Source: UMGS1519 sp050951005 (GTDB lineage: Bacteria > Actinomycetota > Coriobacteriia > Coriobacteriales > Eggerthellaceae). Taken from it: 64,000 nucleotides of DNA. The first letter of the stretch is position 1. The number at the start of each line of letters is the position of its first letter. The notes below the pieces were generated by a model. The model saw only the letters and a list, made by a program, of their open reading frames with translations. It did no database searches and was not told where the DNA came from. The position numbers and the translations under genes were made by a program. The stretch lies in contig JBMNIP010000001.1 in the NCBI GenBank assembly GCA_050951005.1, positions 371,849 to 435,848 on the forward strand, given 5' to 3'. Below are positions 1 through 9,051 of this stretch, in pieces.

Positions 1-154
1 TGCTGTTGGCGAGCTCTTCTTCGGTCTTGATGTTTCCCGATTGGCCGATAATCTCCACCGCGTTCGGGACCAACAGCACTACGGCAACGATGATGATGAA
101 TACCAGCAGTATCCGGAGCAGGATCCTAAAGAATGTGGAGACGGCATTTCGCAT
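1..154 (-). CDS. Membrane protein, N-terminal fragment (runs off window start)
   Basis: Only the first 51 codons are inside the window. The frame opens MRNAVSTFFRILLRIL and continues with a hydrophobic stretch of about 20 residues ending near VLLVPNAVE, so the product has a single N-terminal membrane anchor or uncleaved signal, followed by an extracytoplasmic part that cannot be seen. This shape is compatible with SanA/YdcF (DUF218) proteins, but the visible part is too short to assign a family. There is no Shine-Dalgarno sequence; a TATTAT box lies six bases before the ATG, so the message is probably leaderless. It is divergent from the L,D-transpeptidase gene to its right. Confidence 0.6.
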   Translation of the reverse strand, partial: MRNAVSTFFRILLRILLVFIIIVAVVLLVPNAVEIIGQSGNIKTEEELANS

Positions 155-160
155 GCGCTG

Positions 161-187
161 ATAATAGCAAAGGCGCCTCGTTTTCAA
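161..187 (-). promoter_or_regulatory. Promoter of the leftmost gene (leaderless)
   Basis: On the minus strand a TTGAAA box (182-187) and a TATTAT box (161-166) are separated by 15 bases, a little shorter than ideal. Only six bases lie between the TATTAT box and the ATG at 154, so transcription should begin at or next to the start codon. Confidence 0.4.
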
Positions 188-374
188 TTCGCCGCGCATA
201 GAATGCCCACGGAGCGCCCGGGTGCACGTGAAAGCCCCGTGGAAATAACGCGGAGGGGCTGAGGAAGCCTGGCCAAAACTACGCGACTGTCCACTTGGAG
301 TGCTATCATGCCAACGAAAACGACACGGAAAAGCATGCGCAGTCCCTTGTCGGGCTGCAGAAGGACGGACGGCA

Positions 375-2513
375 ATGGCAAATGGGCGCCCTGAGAGACG
401 GGGACAATCCAACTCGCAGGGGAATCGGCGGCGCGATTTTCGGGAAAAAGGCGATGCCGCACGGCGCGTGCCGCAGGGAGTCCGCTCATCCTCGCCCCAT
501 TCATCTGCCCATTCTTCGGCAAACGGTCGCCGTAGCGTTCCAACGGGACAGCGGCACTCGTCTGCAGCAGCGCACGGACATGCTTCTCCCCAGTCTTCCC
601 GCAACCAGGCACGTAGCCGCTCGCACGGTCATCCGGATGCCGCCCGTGTTCCACGGCGCGGCGAAGCTGCCGAGCGCCGTACCCAGCCGTACGCTGTGGG
701 ACCGGGTTCGCATCATCCCGGGTCAAACGGAGGGCCCAGACCGCGCAGTAACGAGGCGCGCCGCCGCCCGCGCAGCGCCGGAAATCCCGGCCATCCCGCT
801 GCCTCCTCGCGCCAATCGGGGGTGAACAACCAATACGGGCGTGGTTTCTGGGATAAGGCCCGGGCTCGTTTGAATGCGCCGAATCAGCCGCGCGCGGATC
901 GCAGCCGTACGGAATCCGGGGATGCCCATCGCATGCCGCAACCTGCCTCTCCATCGGTCGATCATGCGCATCGCCAGAATGCGGGTCGCAGCCAAGCGCG
1001 CTTGCGCAAGCCGCATCGCACGCCTGCGCTGTTCACCTCAAAGGCCCCGGACTGGTTCCGCTCATCGGCGGCGGCGAACAAGGTTTTCGGTGGCGTGGCG
1101 AAGGAGCAGCGTTGGAACGCCTTCCGTATCGCGCTTGCCGTCATCGTGGCGCTCCTGGTCATCTATCTGGGCGGGGTTGCCCACTATTCGAAATACTTTT
1201 ACGACTCGTCCACCATCGGCCCGGTTGATGTCTCCGGTATGACGGAAGATGCCGCTGCAGGTGCGCTCGAACGCAGCGCTATGGACTACGAGATAACGGT
1301 AACCGGTGACACCGGATCATTCACGCTGAAGGGGGCGCAAGCGGGTTTGGAGCTGGACACGCAGGTCATTGCCGCAAATGCGAAGGCGCTCAACAATGCG
1401 TGGGCTTGGCCGATTGCGATTCTCTTCCCGCACGACTACTCCTCGGCCCTGTCCGCCTCGGTGGACTCCGATAAGCTGAACAAGAAGGTAAAGGAGAAGG
1501 TCGACGAGTACAACAAGAGCGCAACTGCTCCAGTGAACGCGACCATTGTCTACGACAAGAACTCCTCCAAATTCGTCATCAAGAAGGAGCAGGAGGGCAA
1601 TACGCTCGATGCCGATCAGGTGACGAACGATGTCACGGCAGCTATCAGCCAGCTTTCCTCGAACCTGACGCTTTCGTACAACGACTACGAGCATCCCACG
1701 GTGCGCAGCACCAACGAAAATCTGAAAAAAGCCCGGAGCGAAGCGGGCACCGTCCTGAAATCCGATTTGAAGTTCCAGATCAAAGGCCAGACGGTGGTAG
1801 GGCTTTCCGGTACCAACGTGGCCGATTGGGTGACCACCGATGACGAGGGCAACCTGACCCTGGACGAAGACGATCTGGAGAAATGGGTGTCCAAGGTTGC
1901 GAAGAAGTACACCACCGTGGGCGGCAAGCGCACCTTCACCCGGCCCGATGGCGACAAAATCACCGTGTCGGGCGGCGATTACGGATGGGATGTGGACGAG
2001 GACTCGCTGCTTTCCACCGTGAAAGACAAGTTGATGAGCGGTGCGGTGGAAACCATCGATCTGCCCATGACGCAGACTGCGGATTCCTACGACCCGAAGA
2101 CGGGTGTCGATTGGGAAAGCTACATCGACGTGGATATCTCCGAGCAGCATGCCACCTATTACGACAAGAACGGAAAGGTGCTGTGGGAATCCGATGTCGT
2201 CACCGGCGAGCCGGGCGGCGACACCGATACCTCGACCGGCGTCTACTACATCAACAACAAGGAATCGCCATCCGTGCTGAACGGATACAATCTGGAGACC
2301 GGCACGAAGAAGTATTCCACGAAGGTCAAGTACTGGATGCCCTGGGACGGCAACGTCATCGGTTTCCATGATGCCACCTGGCAGTCTGCGTTCGGCGGTA
2401 CGCGTTATAAGGACGGCTACGGCTCGAACGGCTGCGTGAACCTTCCGTTGAAGAAGGCCAAGCAGCTCTACAAGCTGGTTTCAATCGGAACGGTCGTCGT
2501 CTCCCACCAATAG
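375..2513 (+). CDS. Type II membrane L,D-transpeptidase with PG_binding_4 domain
   Basis: Predicted to make 3-3 cross-links in peptidoglycan or to attach proteins to it. From this start (712 aa) the order is: about 250 cytoplasmic residues rich in Arg, Ser, His and Pro; one membrane segment near residues 251-272 (ALAVIVALLVIYLGG); an extracellular PG_binding_4/VanW-type region beginning at TIGPVDVSGM; and a C-terminal YkuD domain with the catalytic motif SNGCVNL (Cys687). The ATG at 375 has AAGGA nine bases upstream. An in-frame GTG at 300 would overlap its own TTGGAG and was not used. The basic, low-complexity cytoplasmic tail is unusual and may bind nucleic acid or be a phosphorylation target (inference). 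The family call from the SNGC motif is firm; the exact cross-link made is not known. Confidence 0.88.
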   Translation: MANGRPERRGQSNSQGNRRRDFREKGDAARRVPQGVRSSSPHSSAHSSANGRRSVPTGQRHSSAAAHGHASPQSSRNQARSRSHGHPDAARVPRRGEAAERRTQPYAVGPGSHHPGSNGGPRPRSNEARRRPRSAGNPGHPAASSRQSGVNNQYGRGFWDKARARLNAPNQPRADRSRTESGDAHRMPQPASPSVDHAHRQNAGRSQARLRKPHRTPALFTSKAPDWFRSSAAANKVFGGVAKEQRWNAFRIALAVIVALLVIYLGGVAHYSKYFYDSSTIGPVDVSGMTEDAAAGALERSAMDYEITVTGDTGSFTLKGAQAGLELDTQVIAANAKALNNAWAWPIAILFPHDYSSALSASVDSDKLNKKVKEKVDEYNKSATAPVNATIVYDKNSSKFVIKKEQEGNTLDADQVTNDVTAAISQLSSNLTLSYNDYEHPTVRSTNENLKKARSEAGTVLKSDLKFQIKGQTVVGLSGTNVADWVTTDDEGNLTLDEDDLEKWVSKVAKKYTTVGGKRTFTRPDGDKITVSGGDYGWDVDEDSLLSTVKDKLMSGAVETIDLPMTQTADSYDPKTGVDWESYIDVDISEQHATYYDKNGKVLWESDVVTGEPGGDTDTSTGVYYINNKESPSVLNGYNLETGTKKYSTKVKYWMPWDGNVIGFHDATWQSAFGGTRYKDGYGSNGCVNLPLKKAKQLYKLVSIGTVVVSHQ

Positions 2514-2606
2514 CAACGGTCCCCGAAGTGCCGGAACCATGCGGCATCTCGGTGTTCTACACTGCAATAGGGCTTTTCGCCCCTGTTTCCGAACGAAAGG
2601 ATGGAC

Positions 2607-3896
2607 ATGCTGTTTTCCGATATCGGCGTGATTACCGATGAATTCGCCTTCCAGCCCCATGCCTATGTGGGGGTGTCCGATGGGCGTATCGCCTATGTGG
2701 GCAGCGTACGTCCCGCACAGGATTTCGGCGAGGTCTACGACGGGCGCGGCAAGGTGCTGATGCCCGGCATGGTGAATGCCCATAGCCATGCGCCGATGAC
2801 CCTGATGCGCGGCTACGCAGAGAACCTGGCGCTCGATGACTGGCTGAATACGATGATCTTCCCGTTCGAGGCGCAGATGCACGACGAGGACGTGTATCCT
2901 GCCACGTTGCTGGCTATCGCCGAGATGCTGCGCTTCGGTACCACGTCGTTCTCGGACATGTATTACTTCAACGATGCCCGTGCCAAAGCGGTGCTGGAGA
3001 GCGGCATCAAGTGCAACCTGTGCCACACGGTCATCAACTTCGACGGAACACCCTATCAGGACTTGAAGGATGCTGCCGAGAATGCCCGTCTGGTACGGGA
3101 GTATCACGGCGCCAATGGCGGCCGCCTGCTCATCGATATGGGGCTGCATGCCGAATACACCTCCAATCCGACCACGGTTGAGACCTTCGCCCAGGCTACG
3201 CGCGAGGCAGGCCTGAGGGTGCAGGTGCATGTGTCGGAGACCGCCAAGGAGGTTGCGGAATGCAAGGAGCGGCATGAGGGACGGACCCCGGTGCGCTATC
3301 TCGCGGATATGGGGCTGTTCGATAACCCGACCACTGCGGCGCATTGCGTATGGCTCGAGGGCGAAGACTATGCGCTGCTTGCCGAGAAAGGCGTCACCGT
3401 GGCATCGAATCCGGTGTCGAATGCCAAGCTGGGCAGCGGCATCGCCGATCTGCCGGGCATGCAGAAGGCGGGGGTGGCCGTGGCAATCGGCACCGATAGC
3501 GTGGCCAGCAACAACAACCTGAACATGTTCCAGGACATGACCATGCTGGGTCTGGCGGCACGTGCTCGCTGGTGCACACCGGTGGGTGTGTCGGCGTCCG
3601 AGTTGCTGCAGATGGCGACCCGCAACGGCGCCCTGTCGCAAGGACGTACCGACACCGGGCTCGTTGCCGAGGGCATGCGCGCCGATCTGATCGTGCTCGA
3701 TGCAGACGTGCCCTGGATGCAGCCGGTGTCCGATATGGTCACGAATCTGGTCTATTCGGCGCAGGGAAGCGACGTGGTGCTGACGATGGTCGATGGCCAG
3801 GTGCTCTACCGCGATGGCGAATGGCCCACCATCGATGTCGAGAAGGCGATGGCCGAGACGGCGGCTGGAAGGCAGCGGGTTCTTGAGCGCCTGTAG
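2607..3896 (+). CDS. mtaD: 5-methylthioadenosine/S-adenosylhomocysteine deaminase family amidohydrolase
   Basis: Cytosolic metal-dependent amidohydrolase that deaminates adenosine-type substrates (MTA, SAH or adenosine to the inosine forms) in purine and methyl-cycle salvage. The metal ligands of the ATZ/TRZ-like amidohydrolases are all present: HSH at residues 59 and 61, His181 in GLHAEYT, His208 in HVSET and Asp297 in GTDSVASNN. Length (429 aa) is normal. Two ATGs lie six bases apart. AAAGG touches the first (2601), so the second, giving MLFSDIG, has the better spacing. Substrate choice within the family (MTA/SAH, chlorohydrolase-like, guanine deaminase-like) cannot be settled from sequence alone. 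No operon partner is evident. Confidence 0.85.
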   Translation: MLFSDIGVITDEFAFQPHAYVGVSDGRIAYVGSVRPAQDFGEVYDGRGKVLMPGMVNAHSHAPMTLMRGYAENLALDDWLNTMIFPFEAQMHDEDVYPATLLAIAEMLRFGTTSFSDMYYFNDARAKAVLESGIKCNLCHTVINFDGTPYQDLKDAAENARLVREYHGANGGRLLIDMGLHAEYTSNPTTVETFAQATREAGLRVQVHVSETAKEVAECKERHEGRTPVRYLADMGLFDNPTTAAHCVWLEGEDYALLAEKGVTVASNPVSNAKLGSGIADLPGMQKAGVAVAIGTDSVASNNNLNMFQDMTMLGLAARARWCTPVGVSASELLQMATRNGALSQGRTDTGLVAEGMRADLIVLDADVPWMQPVSDMVTNLVYSAQGSDVVLTMVDGQVLYRDGEWPTIDVEKAMAETAAGRQRVLERL

Positions 3897-4104
3897 CGTG
3901 CTGAGAGGGTAACAACATCCTGGTTGGACGCCGCTTGCCGTTTATCCGATACCGTTGGGTGCCGCTCACGGATGATGAGAGCCGCGTAGAGCCGCATCTG
4001 TTTCCGTCTGGTTAATAGTCTCTGGTTTGCCGCTGCGGCGGTAGTAGAATCTAACGCACAAATAATTATCGATCGGCTTGAAAGACCTTTTGGAGATGAT
4101 CTCG

Positions 4105-5142
4105 TTGGAGAAGAAGGATCTGGACTGGGGCAAACTGGGGTTTGCCTATATGCCCACGGATTACAGCTATGTCTGCAACTACAAGAACGGTGCATGGGAG
4201 GAAGGCGGCTTGACCACCGACCATTCCGTGCGCCTTTCCGAATGCTCCGGCGTACTGCATTATGCCCAAGAGGTCTTCGAGGGCCTGAAGGCCTACACCA
4301 CCAAGAACGGCGACATTGTCTGCTTCCGTCCCGATATGAACGCCGCCCGTATGCAGGATTCGGCGAAGCGTCTGATTATGCCCCCGTTCCCGAAGGATAA
4401 GTTCGTCGAAGCCGTCAAGCAGGTTGTCAAGGCCAATGCGGCATGGGTTCCGCCCTTCGGTTCCGGCGCCACGCTGTACGTGCGCCCGGTGATGTTCGCC
4501 ACGGGCATCGTTATCGGCGTCAGCCCGGCAGACGAATACCAGTTCCGCATCCTGACCACGCCAGTCGGGCCGTACTATTCCGGCGGCGTTCGCCCGGTCA
4601 AGCTGCGCGTGGCAAAGTACGACCGTGCCGCGCCGCATGGTACCGGCAACATCAAGGCGGGATTGAATTATGCCATGTCCCTTCTGCCGGGAACCGAGGC
4701 CCACGATGCCGGCTACGCCGACAACATGTATCTCGATCCGCAGACCCGCACGTACGTCGAAGAGGCCGGCGGCGCGAACTTCCTGTTCGTGCAGAAGGAC
4801 GGCACAATCGTGGTGCCGAAGTCGGCAACCGATTCCATCCTGCCTTCCGTGACGCGCCGTTCGCTCGTCACCGTGGCGCAGGACATGCTGGGCATGAAGG
4901 TCGTCGAGCGCCAGGTGAAGTTCGACGAGGTCCGCAACGGCGAATTCGTCGAATGCGGCATGTGCGGTACTGCCGCCGTCATCTCCCCGGTCGGCGAGAT
5001 TGACAACGACGATGAGAAGATCGTCTTCGCCAGCGGCATGGAGGAAACCGGTCCGGTGATGCACAAGCTGCGTAACACGCTGACGCAGATTCAATCGGGC
5101 GAGATCGAAGGCCCCGAAGGCTGGGTCGTGAAGATCTGCTAG
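4105..5142 (+). CDS. ilvE: Branched-chain amino acid aminotransferase
   Basis: PLP-dependent class IV aminotransferase that interconverts Leu, Ile and Val with their 2-oxo acids, using 2-oxoglutarate/glutamate. The frame contains VFEGLKAY, the PLP lysine Lys184 in GNIKAGLNY, and EAGGANFLF, and the product is 345 aa, the normal size. The start is a TTG giving (M)EKKDLDWGKLGFAYM, with GGAG nine bases upstream; this matches the conserved N-terminus of the group II enzymes. A further in-frame TTG at 4078 and an ATG at 4096 have worse spacing. A TAGAAT box at 4045-4050 is a possible -10, but no good -35 was found. The gene ends in a strong hairpin shared with the convergent hpf. Confidence 0.93.
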   Translation: MEKKDLDWGKLGFAYMPTDYSYVCNYKNGAWEEGGLTTDHSVRLSECSGVLHYAQEVFEGLKAYTTKNGDIVCFRPDMNAARMQDSAKRLIMPPFPKDKFVEAVKQVVKANAAWVPPFGSGATLYVRPVMFATGIVIGVSPADEYQFRILTTPVGPYYSGGVRPVKLRVAKYDRAAPHGTGNIKAGLNYAMSLLPGTEAHDAGYADNMYLDPQTRTYVEEAGGANFLFVQKDGTIVVPKSATDSILPSVTRRSLVTVAQDMLGMKVVERQVKFDEVRNGEFVECGMCGTAAVISPVGEIDNDDEKIVFASGMEETGPVMHKLRNTLTQIQSGEIEGPEGWVVKIC

Positions 5143-5171
5143 CTTCGGTATGTGCTCTGCAGTATGAAGAA

Positions 5172-5202
5172 GGGCCTGCATCCAAACGGATGCAGGCCCT
5201 TT
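5172..5202. terminator. Bidirectional terminator between ilvE and hpf
   Basis: A perfect 12-bp stem (GGGCCTGCATCC and its complement, loop AAAC) is flanked by an A-rich side on the left and TTT on the right. It sits in the 88-bp gap between two convergent genes, so it probably serves both. Confidence 0.85.
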
Positions 5203-5230
5203 GCAATGCCCGGAAGAATCCGGCGCGCAA

Positions 5231-5809
5231 TTAGTCCATCTTCTGCTTCAGCAGGCCGTAGCCGCCATTCTCGCGGCGGTAGACGATGCAGAACGCGTTC
5301 GAGTCGCGATCGATGAAGCCGTGGAAGTCATGGCCCAGCAGGTCGATCTCGATCAGCGCCTCCTCGGTGGTTTCGGGCTTGAAATCGACAACCTTCTCGC
5401 GGACGATCTCGTCATCGTCGGCGGAGAGTTCTTCCATCAGCTTATCGAAGTCCGTGGCCGGCTGGCTGGAAGCCAGGATCTCGCCGGCGCCGCCGCGACG
5501 CTGGCGGCGGTCGACGACCTTCGTCTTGTATTTGCGCAGCTGGCGGGAAACTTTGGCGGCCGCAATGTCGATGGCGGCATACATATCATCTTCGCGCTCT
5601 TCCACGCGGATGGTCTGGCCCTTGGTGTGAGCCGTAACCTCGCACACGCACGGGGATGCGTTGGCAGGATTGCGTTCGGCCAGCAGCACTACATCGGCGT
5701 TCAATGGGTCGATGTCCATAACCTTCAGAGCAGAGCCGATCTTTTCCTGAGCATAATCGCGCAACGCAGGCGTAACCGTGATCGTGCGACCAGTGACCGT
5801 GATTTCCAT
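5231..5809 (-). CDS. hpf: Long-form ribosome hibernation promoting factor
   Basis: Binds the 30S decoding region and dimerises 70S ribosomes into inactive 100S particles in stationary phase. At 192 aa it is the long HPF form: an N-terminal beta-alpha fold (MEITVTGRTITVTPALRDY, basic helix) of about 100 residues, a charged linker (DRRQRRGGAGE), and a C-terminal dimerisation domain (KPETTEEALIEIDLLGHDF). Start: the ATG at 5809 has AAGGTG well placed; a GTG three codons earlier lies inside that ribosome-binding site and was rejected. Transcribed leftward, downstream of the secreted L,D-transpeptidase but separated from it by about 220 bp that contains a long inverted repeat. Confidence 0.93.
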   Translation of the reverse strand: MEITVTGRTITVTPALRDYAQEKIGSALKVMDIDPLNADVVLLAERNPANASPCVCEVTAHTKGQTIRVEEREDDMYAAIDIAAAKVSRQLRKYKTKVVDRRQRRGGAGEILASSQPATDFDKLMEELSADDDEIVREKVVDFKPETTEEALIEIDLLGHDFHGFIDRDSNAFCIVYRRENGGYGLLKQKMD

Positions 5810-5927
5810 AGCACTCACCTTTCATCGATGGATATTTTTTCAGCTGATGCCGAGATGAGCTGACGGTCCACACCGTCCAGCACCAACTGCTCTGGTCTCA
5901 TCCCTAGGATACCGCAGTTTGGCAGAA

Positions 5928-6005
5928 TTGAACCCTACCGAGCCATTATCCCTGAACAATTGTAGGATTGCCGTTAATCGACGGTGGAGGCGGGGTAGGG
6001 TTCAA
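5928..6005 (-). repeat. Long-range inverted repeat upstream of hpf
   Basis: The 12-bp arm TTGAACCCTACC (5928-5939) is matched exactly by GGTAGGGTTCAA (5994-6005), 54 bases apart. The enclosed segment contains a smaller hairpin (CCGT-TAATCG-ACGG). It fills the gap between the end of the ChW transpeptidase gene and hpf, both read leftward, and would fold as one closed stem in their RNA. No T-run follows it, so it is not a standard terminator. Confidence 0.55.
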
Positions 6006-6028
6006 CAGGGAACTGAAGGTTCCAATCG

Positions 6029-7747
6029 CTAGTAGATGTAGATCTTCGATCCGCTGGGAACGTGGTCGTAGATGTACTTCGCATCGGCGATCAGCATGCG
6101 CACGCAGCCATGGCTGATGTAGACGCCCATCTTGCCTTCCATCACCGTGCGCGTGTTGGCGTAATAGGTTACGGAATGCATCAGGTAATCGCCGGTGATC
6201 TGCGTGGCATAGTAGCAGCTGAAGCCGCGATCCTCGCCGAACGAGTACATCTTGATGCCGGCAGTGTAGGTGCCGCGGACAGTCGGGGTTCCCGGCGCAC
6301 CGGGACTGCACATGACAAAGCGCTTCAGCTTCCAATTGCCCTTAGAACCGTGGAAGACGGCCACGCGCGTGCGTTCGAGGTTGATGAGTACCAGCCAATG
6401 GGTTCTGCTCGAGAATTTCTGGGCCTTGTGATACGTCTTCAAGGCCAGTCCCGACAAGGCGAACTTCTTGGTGATGTAGGAGTTCTTCGTCTTTCCGGGG
6501 GCTTTCGCGCCCTTGAACACGAGCTTCACCTGCAAGGCTCCAACCGGGGTATTGGCGAACTTCGTACCGGCCGAGGCGCCGTTTTTCGCCCAGCCGGTCC
6601 AACCGTAGTCTCCCGCATAGACGCGGTAGTACACATCGTATTTTTTGGCGAGGGTGCTGGTAAGCTTTATCTGAACGGCACGGGCACGCTTGCTCGGCTT
6701 AACGGATCCGGCGGCTTTGCCCCTGCTCTTCCAGGCGCTCCAGGTGCCCGTGCGGGTCAGTACGCGATAGGAGATGCCGCCGCTATAGGATGTGCGCGCC
6801 TTCATGCGGATCTGCTTGATGGCGGTCTGATAGGAGGTGTTGCCGGTAACGGAGCCCGATTTCACCCAGTGCTTCCAGCCTTTGCCCAGGATGTTTGCCT
6901 GGTACCGCAGCGAGGATTTCTTCACATAATGGGCCCTGGTCGCACCGGGTGCAGATCCGGAGGTTCGTACCAGCTTGATTTGGATGCCCACGATCCGCTG
7001 GTTGTAGGCGGTGCCGGCCCATTGGCCGTTCCTTGCCCAGCCGGTCCACCCCAGCTTTGAAAGCTTGACACGATAATATGCCACGTAGTGCTTCGAGAGC
7101 TTGCCCGTGGTCTTCAACTGGAACGCTTGCACGATTGCTTTCGAGGAGGGGCTTCCCGCCCACTTGCCGGCCGACATGGTCTTGCCCAGGCGGCCATTGG
7201 CGTATTTCACCCGATAGGACAGGTTACCGGAAACGGCAGCGCCCTTGACGGAAGAAACCGGCTTCTTTAGGCGGATCGAGGCAAGCCCTCCTGCGATGGC
7301 GTGCGCCTTCGCGTCGCGGTACGTGTGCTTCTTGTTGGAGCGGCTCTTCACGTTGTAGACGAGCTTCGGGGTCTTGGCATAGGCGTTCGGGGCCTTCGTC
7401 GATTCGGAGGTATCCGATGAGCCCGAAGAGGAAGCCGAAGACGAGCTACTGGAGCTCGAGGACGACGAATCCTCTGCAGAGCTGCTGCTGGTGCTTGCGG
7501 AACCCGAATCCTGCAGGCTGGCGGAATCGTTTTGGACCGTCGAGGCGGATGCGGTGCTGCCGCCCGATGCGGCATTCGTTCCGTTGGCGGTAGAGGAGCT
7601 GTTGCCGGCGGTCGAATCGGCCGCACTGTTCTCGGCGCTTGTTGTCGAAGCGTCCGTGCCGTCTGCCAGCGCGGCGGACGGGATCAACGCTATTGCGAGT
7701 ACGGCGCTCAGAAGCATGGCCCAGAATCGGGTCATCGTTTTGCTCAT
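6029..7747 (-). CDS. Secreted L,D-transpeptidase with ChW repeats
   Basis: Exported cell-wall enzyme of 572 aa. Order: Sec signal peptide ending near ALIPSAALA (residue 28); a Ser/Ala/Thr-rich linker to about residue 120 with long serine runs; about five clostridial hydrophobic W (ChW) repeats between roughly 150 and 440, seen as recurring units such as GWTGWARNGQWAGT, GWKHWVKSGSVTG and GWTGWAKNGASAGT; and a C-terminal YkuD domain with the catalytic HGCVRM motif (Cys548). ChW repeats are thought to bind cell-wall or other surface ligands, so the enzyme is probably held on the wall (inference). A strong GGAGG lies six bases before the ATG. It differs in topology from the other L,D-transpeptidase in this window, which is membrane-anchored and has no ChW repeats. 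Confidence 0.92.
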   Translation of the reverse strand: MSKTMTRFWAMLLSAVLAIALIPSAALADGTDASTTSAENSAADSTAGNSSSTANGTNAASGGSTASASTVQNDSASLQDSGSASTSSSSAEDSSSSSSSSSSSASSSGSSDTSESTKAPNAYAKTPKLVYNVKSRSNKKHTYRDAKAHAIAGGLASIRLKKPVSSVKGAAVSGNLSYRVKYANGRLGKTMSAGKWAGSPSSKAIVQAFQLKTTGKLSKHYVAYYRVKLSKLGWTGWARNGQWAGTAYNQRIVGIQIKLVRTSGSAPGATRAHYVKKSSLRYQANILGKGWKHWVKSGSVTGNTSYQTAIKQIRMKARTSYSGGISYRVLTRTGTWSAWKSRGKAAGSVKPSKRARAVQIKLTSTLAKKYDVYYRVYAGDYGWTGWAKNGASAGTKFANTPVGALQVKLVFKGAKAPGKTKNSYITKKFALSGLALKTYHKAQKFSSRTHWLVLINLERTRVAVFHGSKGNWKLKRFVMCSPGAPGTPTVRGTYTAGIKMYSFGEDRGFSCYYATQITGDYLMHSVTYYANTRTVMEGKMGVYISHGCVRMLIADAKYIYDHVPSGSKIYIY

Positions 7748-7920
7748 CGGTTTCCTCCCTCATAGGCGCTCGCCTGCTAAGGCGGTCGCATCATTGCCGG
7801 TGCAGGCATTTGATTATAGTGGAGGTTACAGGGAAATAGCGCTGGCGAGCCCTGCAATCTCGAGGAATGTCGGGGATTTGCGGGAAGGTGCCGGCTGTTA
7901 AGGGATCAGGAGAACGCACC

Positions 7921-8769
7921 ATGGACATCGTGCCCATCGCTTCGCTGGATGACGAACGGGTGGCGGCGTATGCGCGTCTGACCGAACGGCAGCTGCGCAA
8001 CAGGCTCGAACCGGAGAAGGGCATATTCATCGCGGAGTCCCCCAAGGTGATAGCCCGTGCCCTCGATGCGGGATTGCGTGCACAGTCGTTCCTCATGGAG
8101 CGCAAGCGGCTCGATACGGCGGCACCGCTTGTGGAGCAGGCGCAAGCGCAGCAGGGATGCCGCGTGCCGGTGTATACCGGGGAATCCGCGGTGCTCGAGG
8201 GCCTGACGGGTTTTCGATTGACCCGCGGGGTGCTTTGCGCCATGGACCGCCCTGCGTTGCCGAGCGTATCCGATCTGCTGGCGGGGGCGCATCGTGTGGC
8301 CGTGCTCGAAGGCATCGTCGACCATACGAATGTCGGTGCGGCCTTCAGGTCCGCAGCGGCTCTCGACGTCGACGCAGTGCTGGTGACCCCGACCTGTTGC
8401 GATCCGCTGTATCGGCGTTCGGTACGGGTATCCATGGGAACGGTTTTCCAGGTACCTTGGACGCGCATCGGCACCGAAGCGCACGACTGGCCGAATGCCG
8501 GTATGCGGGAGCTTCGCAGCTTGGGTTTTCAAACAGCGGCGTTTGCGCTTGCCGACGACGCGCTTGCGCTCGGCGACCCGCGCCTGCAGCAGGTCGATCG
8601 TCTGGCAATGGTTTTCGGCACCGAAGGGGACGGGCTTTCGCACCGCACCATCGCCGCATGCGACTACGTGGTGAAGATCCCCATGGCCCATGGGGTGGAC
8701 TCCCTGAACGTTGCGGCTGCAACGGCGGTTGCGTTTTGGCAGCTGTGCCCGCATACCCTGCAGGAATAG
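7921..8769 (+). CDS. TrmH/SpoU family RNA 2'-O-methyltransferase
   Basis: SPOUT-class, SAM-dependent RNA ribose methyltransferase of 282 aa. The three family motifs are present: motif 1 EGIVDHTNVGAAFRSAAAL, motif 2 MVFGTEGDGLS, and motif 3 IPMAHGVDSLNVAAATAVA, which form the knotted SAM site and dimer interface. An N-terminal segment of about 100 residues (RLTERQLRNRLEPEKGIFI, AESPKVI) resembles the L30e-like RNA-binding substrate domain. The ATG at 7921 has AGGAG upstream. The RNA target (a tRNA or 23S position) cannot be inferred. A second, distinct SpoU enzyme (RlmB) lies about 11 kb downstream. Confidence 0.9.
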   Translation: MDIVPIASLDDERVAAYARLTERQLRNRLEPEKGIFIAESPKVIARALDAGLRAQSFLMERKRLDTAAPLVEQAQAQQGCRVPVYTGESAVLEGLTGFRLTRGVLCAMDRPALPSVSDLLAGAHRVAVLEGIVDHTNVGAAFRSAAALDVDAVLVTPTCCDPLYRRSVRVSMGTVFQVPWTRIGTEAHDWPNAGMRELRSLGFQTAAFALADDALALGDPRLQQVDRLAMVFGTEGDGLSHRTIAACDYVVKIPMAHGVDSLNVAAATAVAFWQLCPHTLQE

Positions 8770-8864
8770 CGCTTCTCCGGGCCTTCGGCGAGGGCGGGAT
8801 TGTGGAGGTTTCGGGCGCAGTGCCTGCCGCTTGACGGGTAATACCACTCGTTTATGTACTTCTC

Positions 8865-8892
8865 TTGGCGGGCCGATTTCTTGTGCTAATAT
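8865..8892 (+). promoter_or_regulatory. Promoter of tRNA-Pro
   Basis: TTGGCG (8865-8870), a 16-base spacer and TAATAT (8887-8892) lie 22 bases before the mature tRNA 5' end, the expected distance for a tRNA promoter. Confidence 0.7.
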
Positions 8893-8914
8893 AGCCCATG
8901 CTGTAATCGCAAGT

Positions 8915-8991
8915 CGGGACGTGGCTCAGCTTGGTAGAGCGCTGCGTTCGGGACGCAGAGGTCGCTGGTTCAAATCCAGTCGTCCCGACCA
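8915..8991 (+). tRNA. tRNA-Pro (anticodon CGG)
   Basis: A 77-base cloverleaf: acceptor CGGGACG pairs with CGTCCCG, the D-arm contains GCTCAGCTTGGTAGAGC, the anticodon stem CTGCG/CGCAG encloses the loop TTCGGGA (anticodon CGG), the T-arm is CTGGTTCAAATCCAG, the discriminator is A and CCA is encoded. The first base is C, as is typical of bacterial tRNA-Pro. A hairpin-forming stretch (about 9004-9027) follows, before tatA. Confidence 0.97.
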
Positions 8992-9051
8992 TCGATTATC
9001 CGTCTTCGGCCTTAACGGCCGTCGAAGGTGCAGACAGTGAATGGAGAGCAC

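Noticed and set aside
300..374. GTG at 300 as the start of the membrane L,D-transpeptidase
   Set aside because: It overlaps the only candidate Shine-Dalgarno (TTGGAG); the in-frame ATG at 375 has AAGGA at the proper distance.
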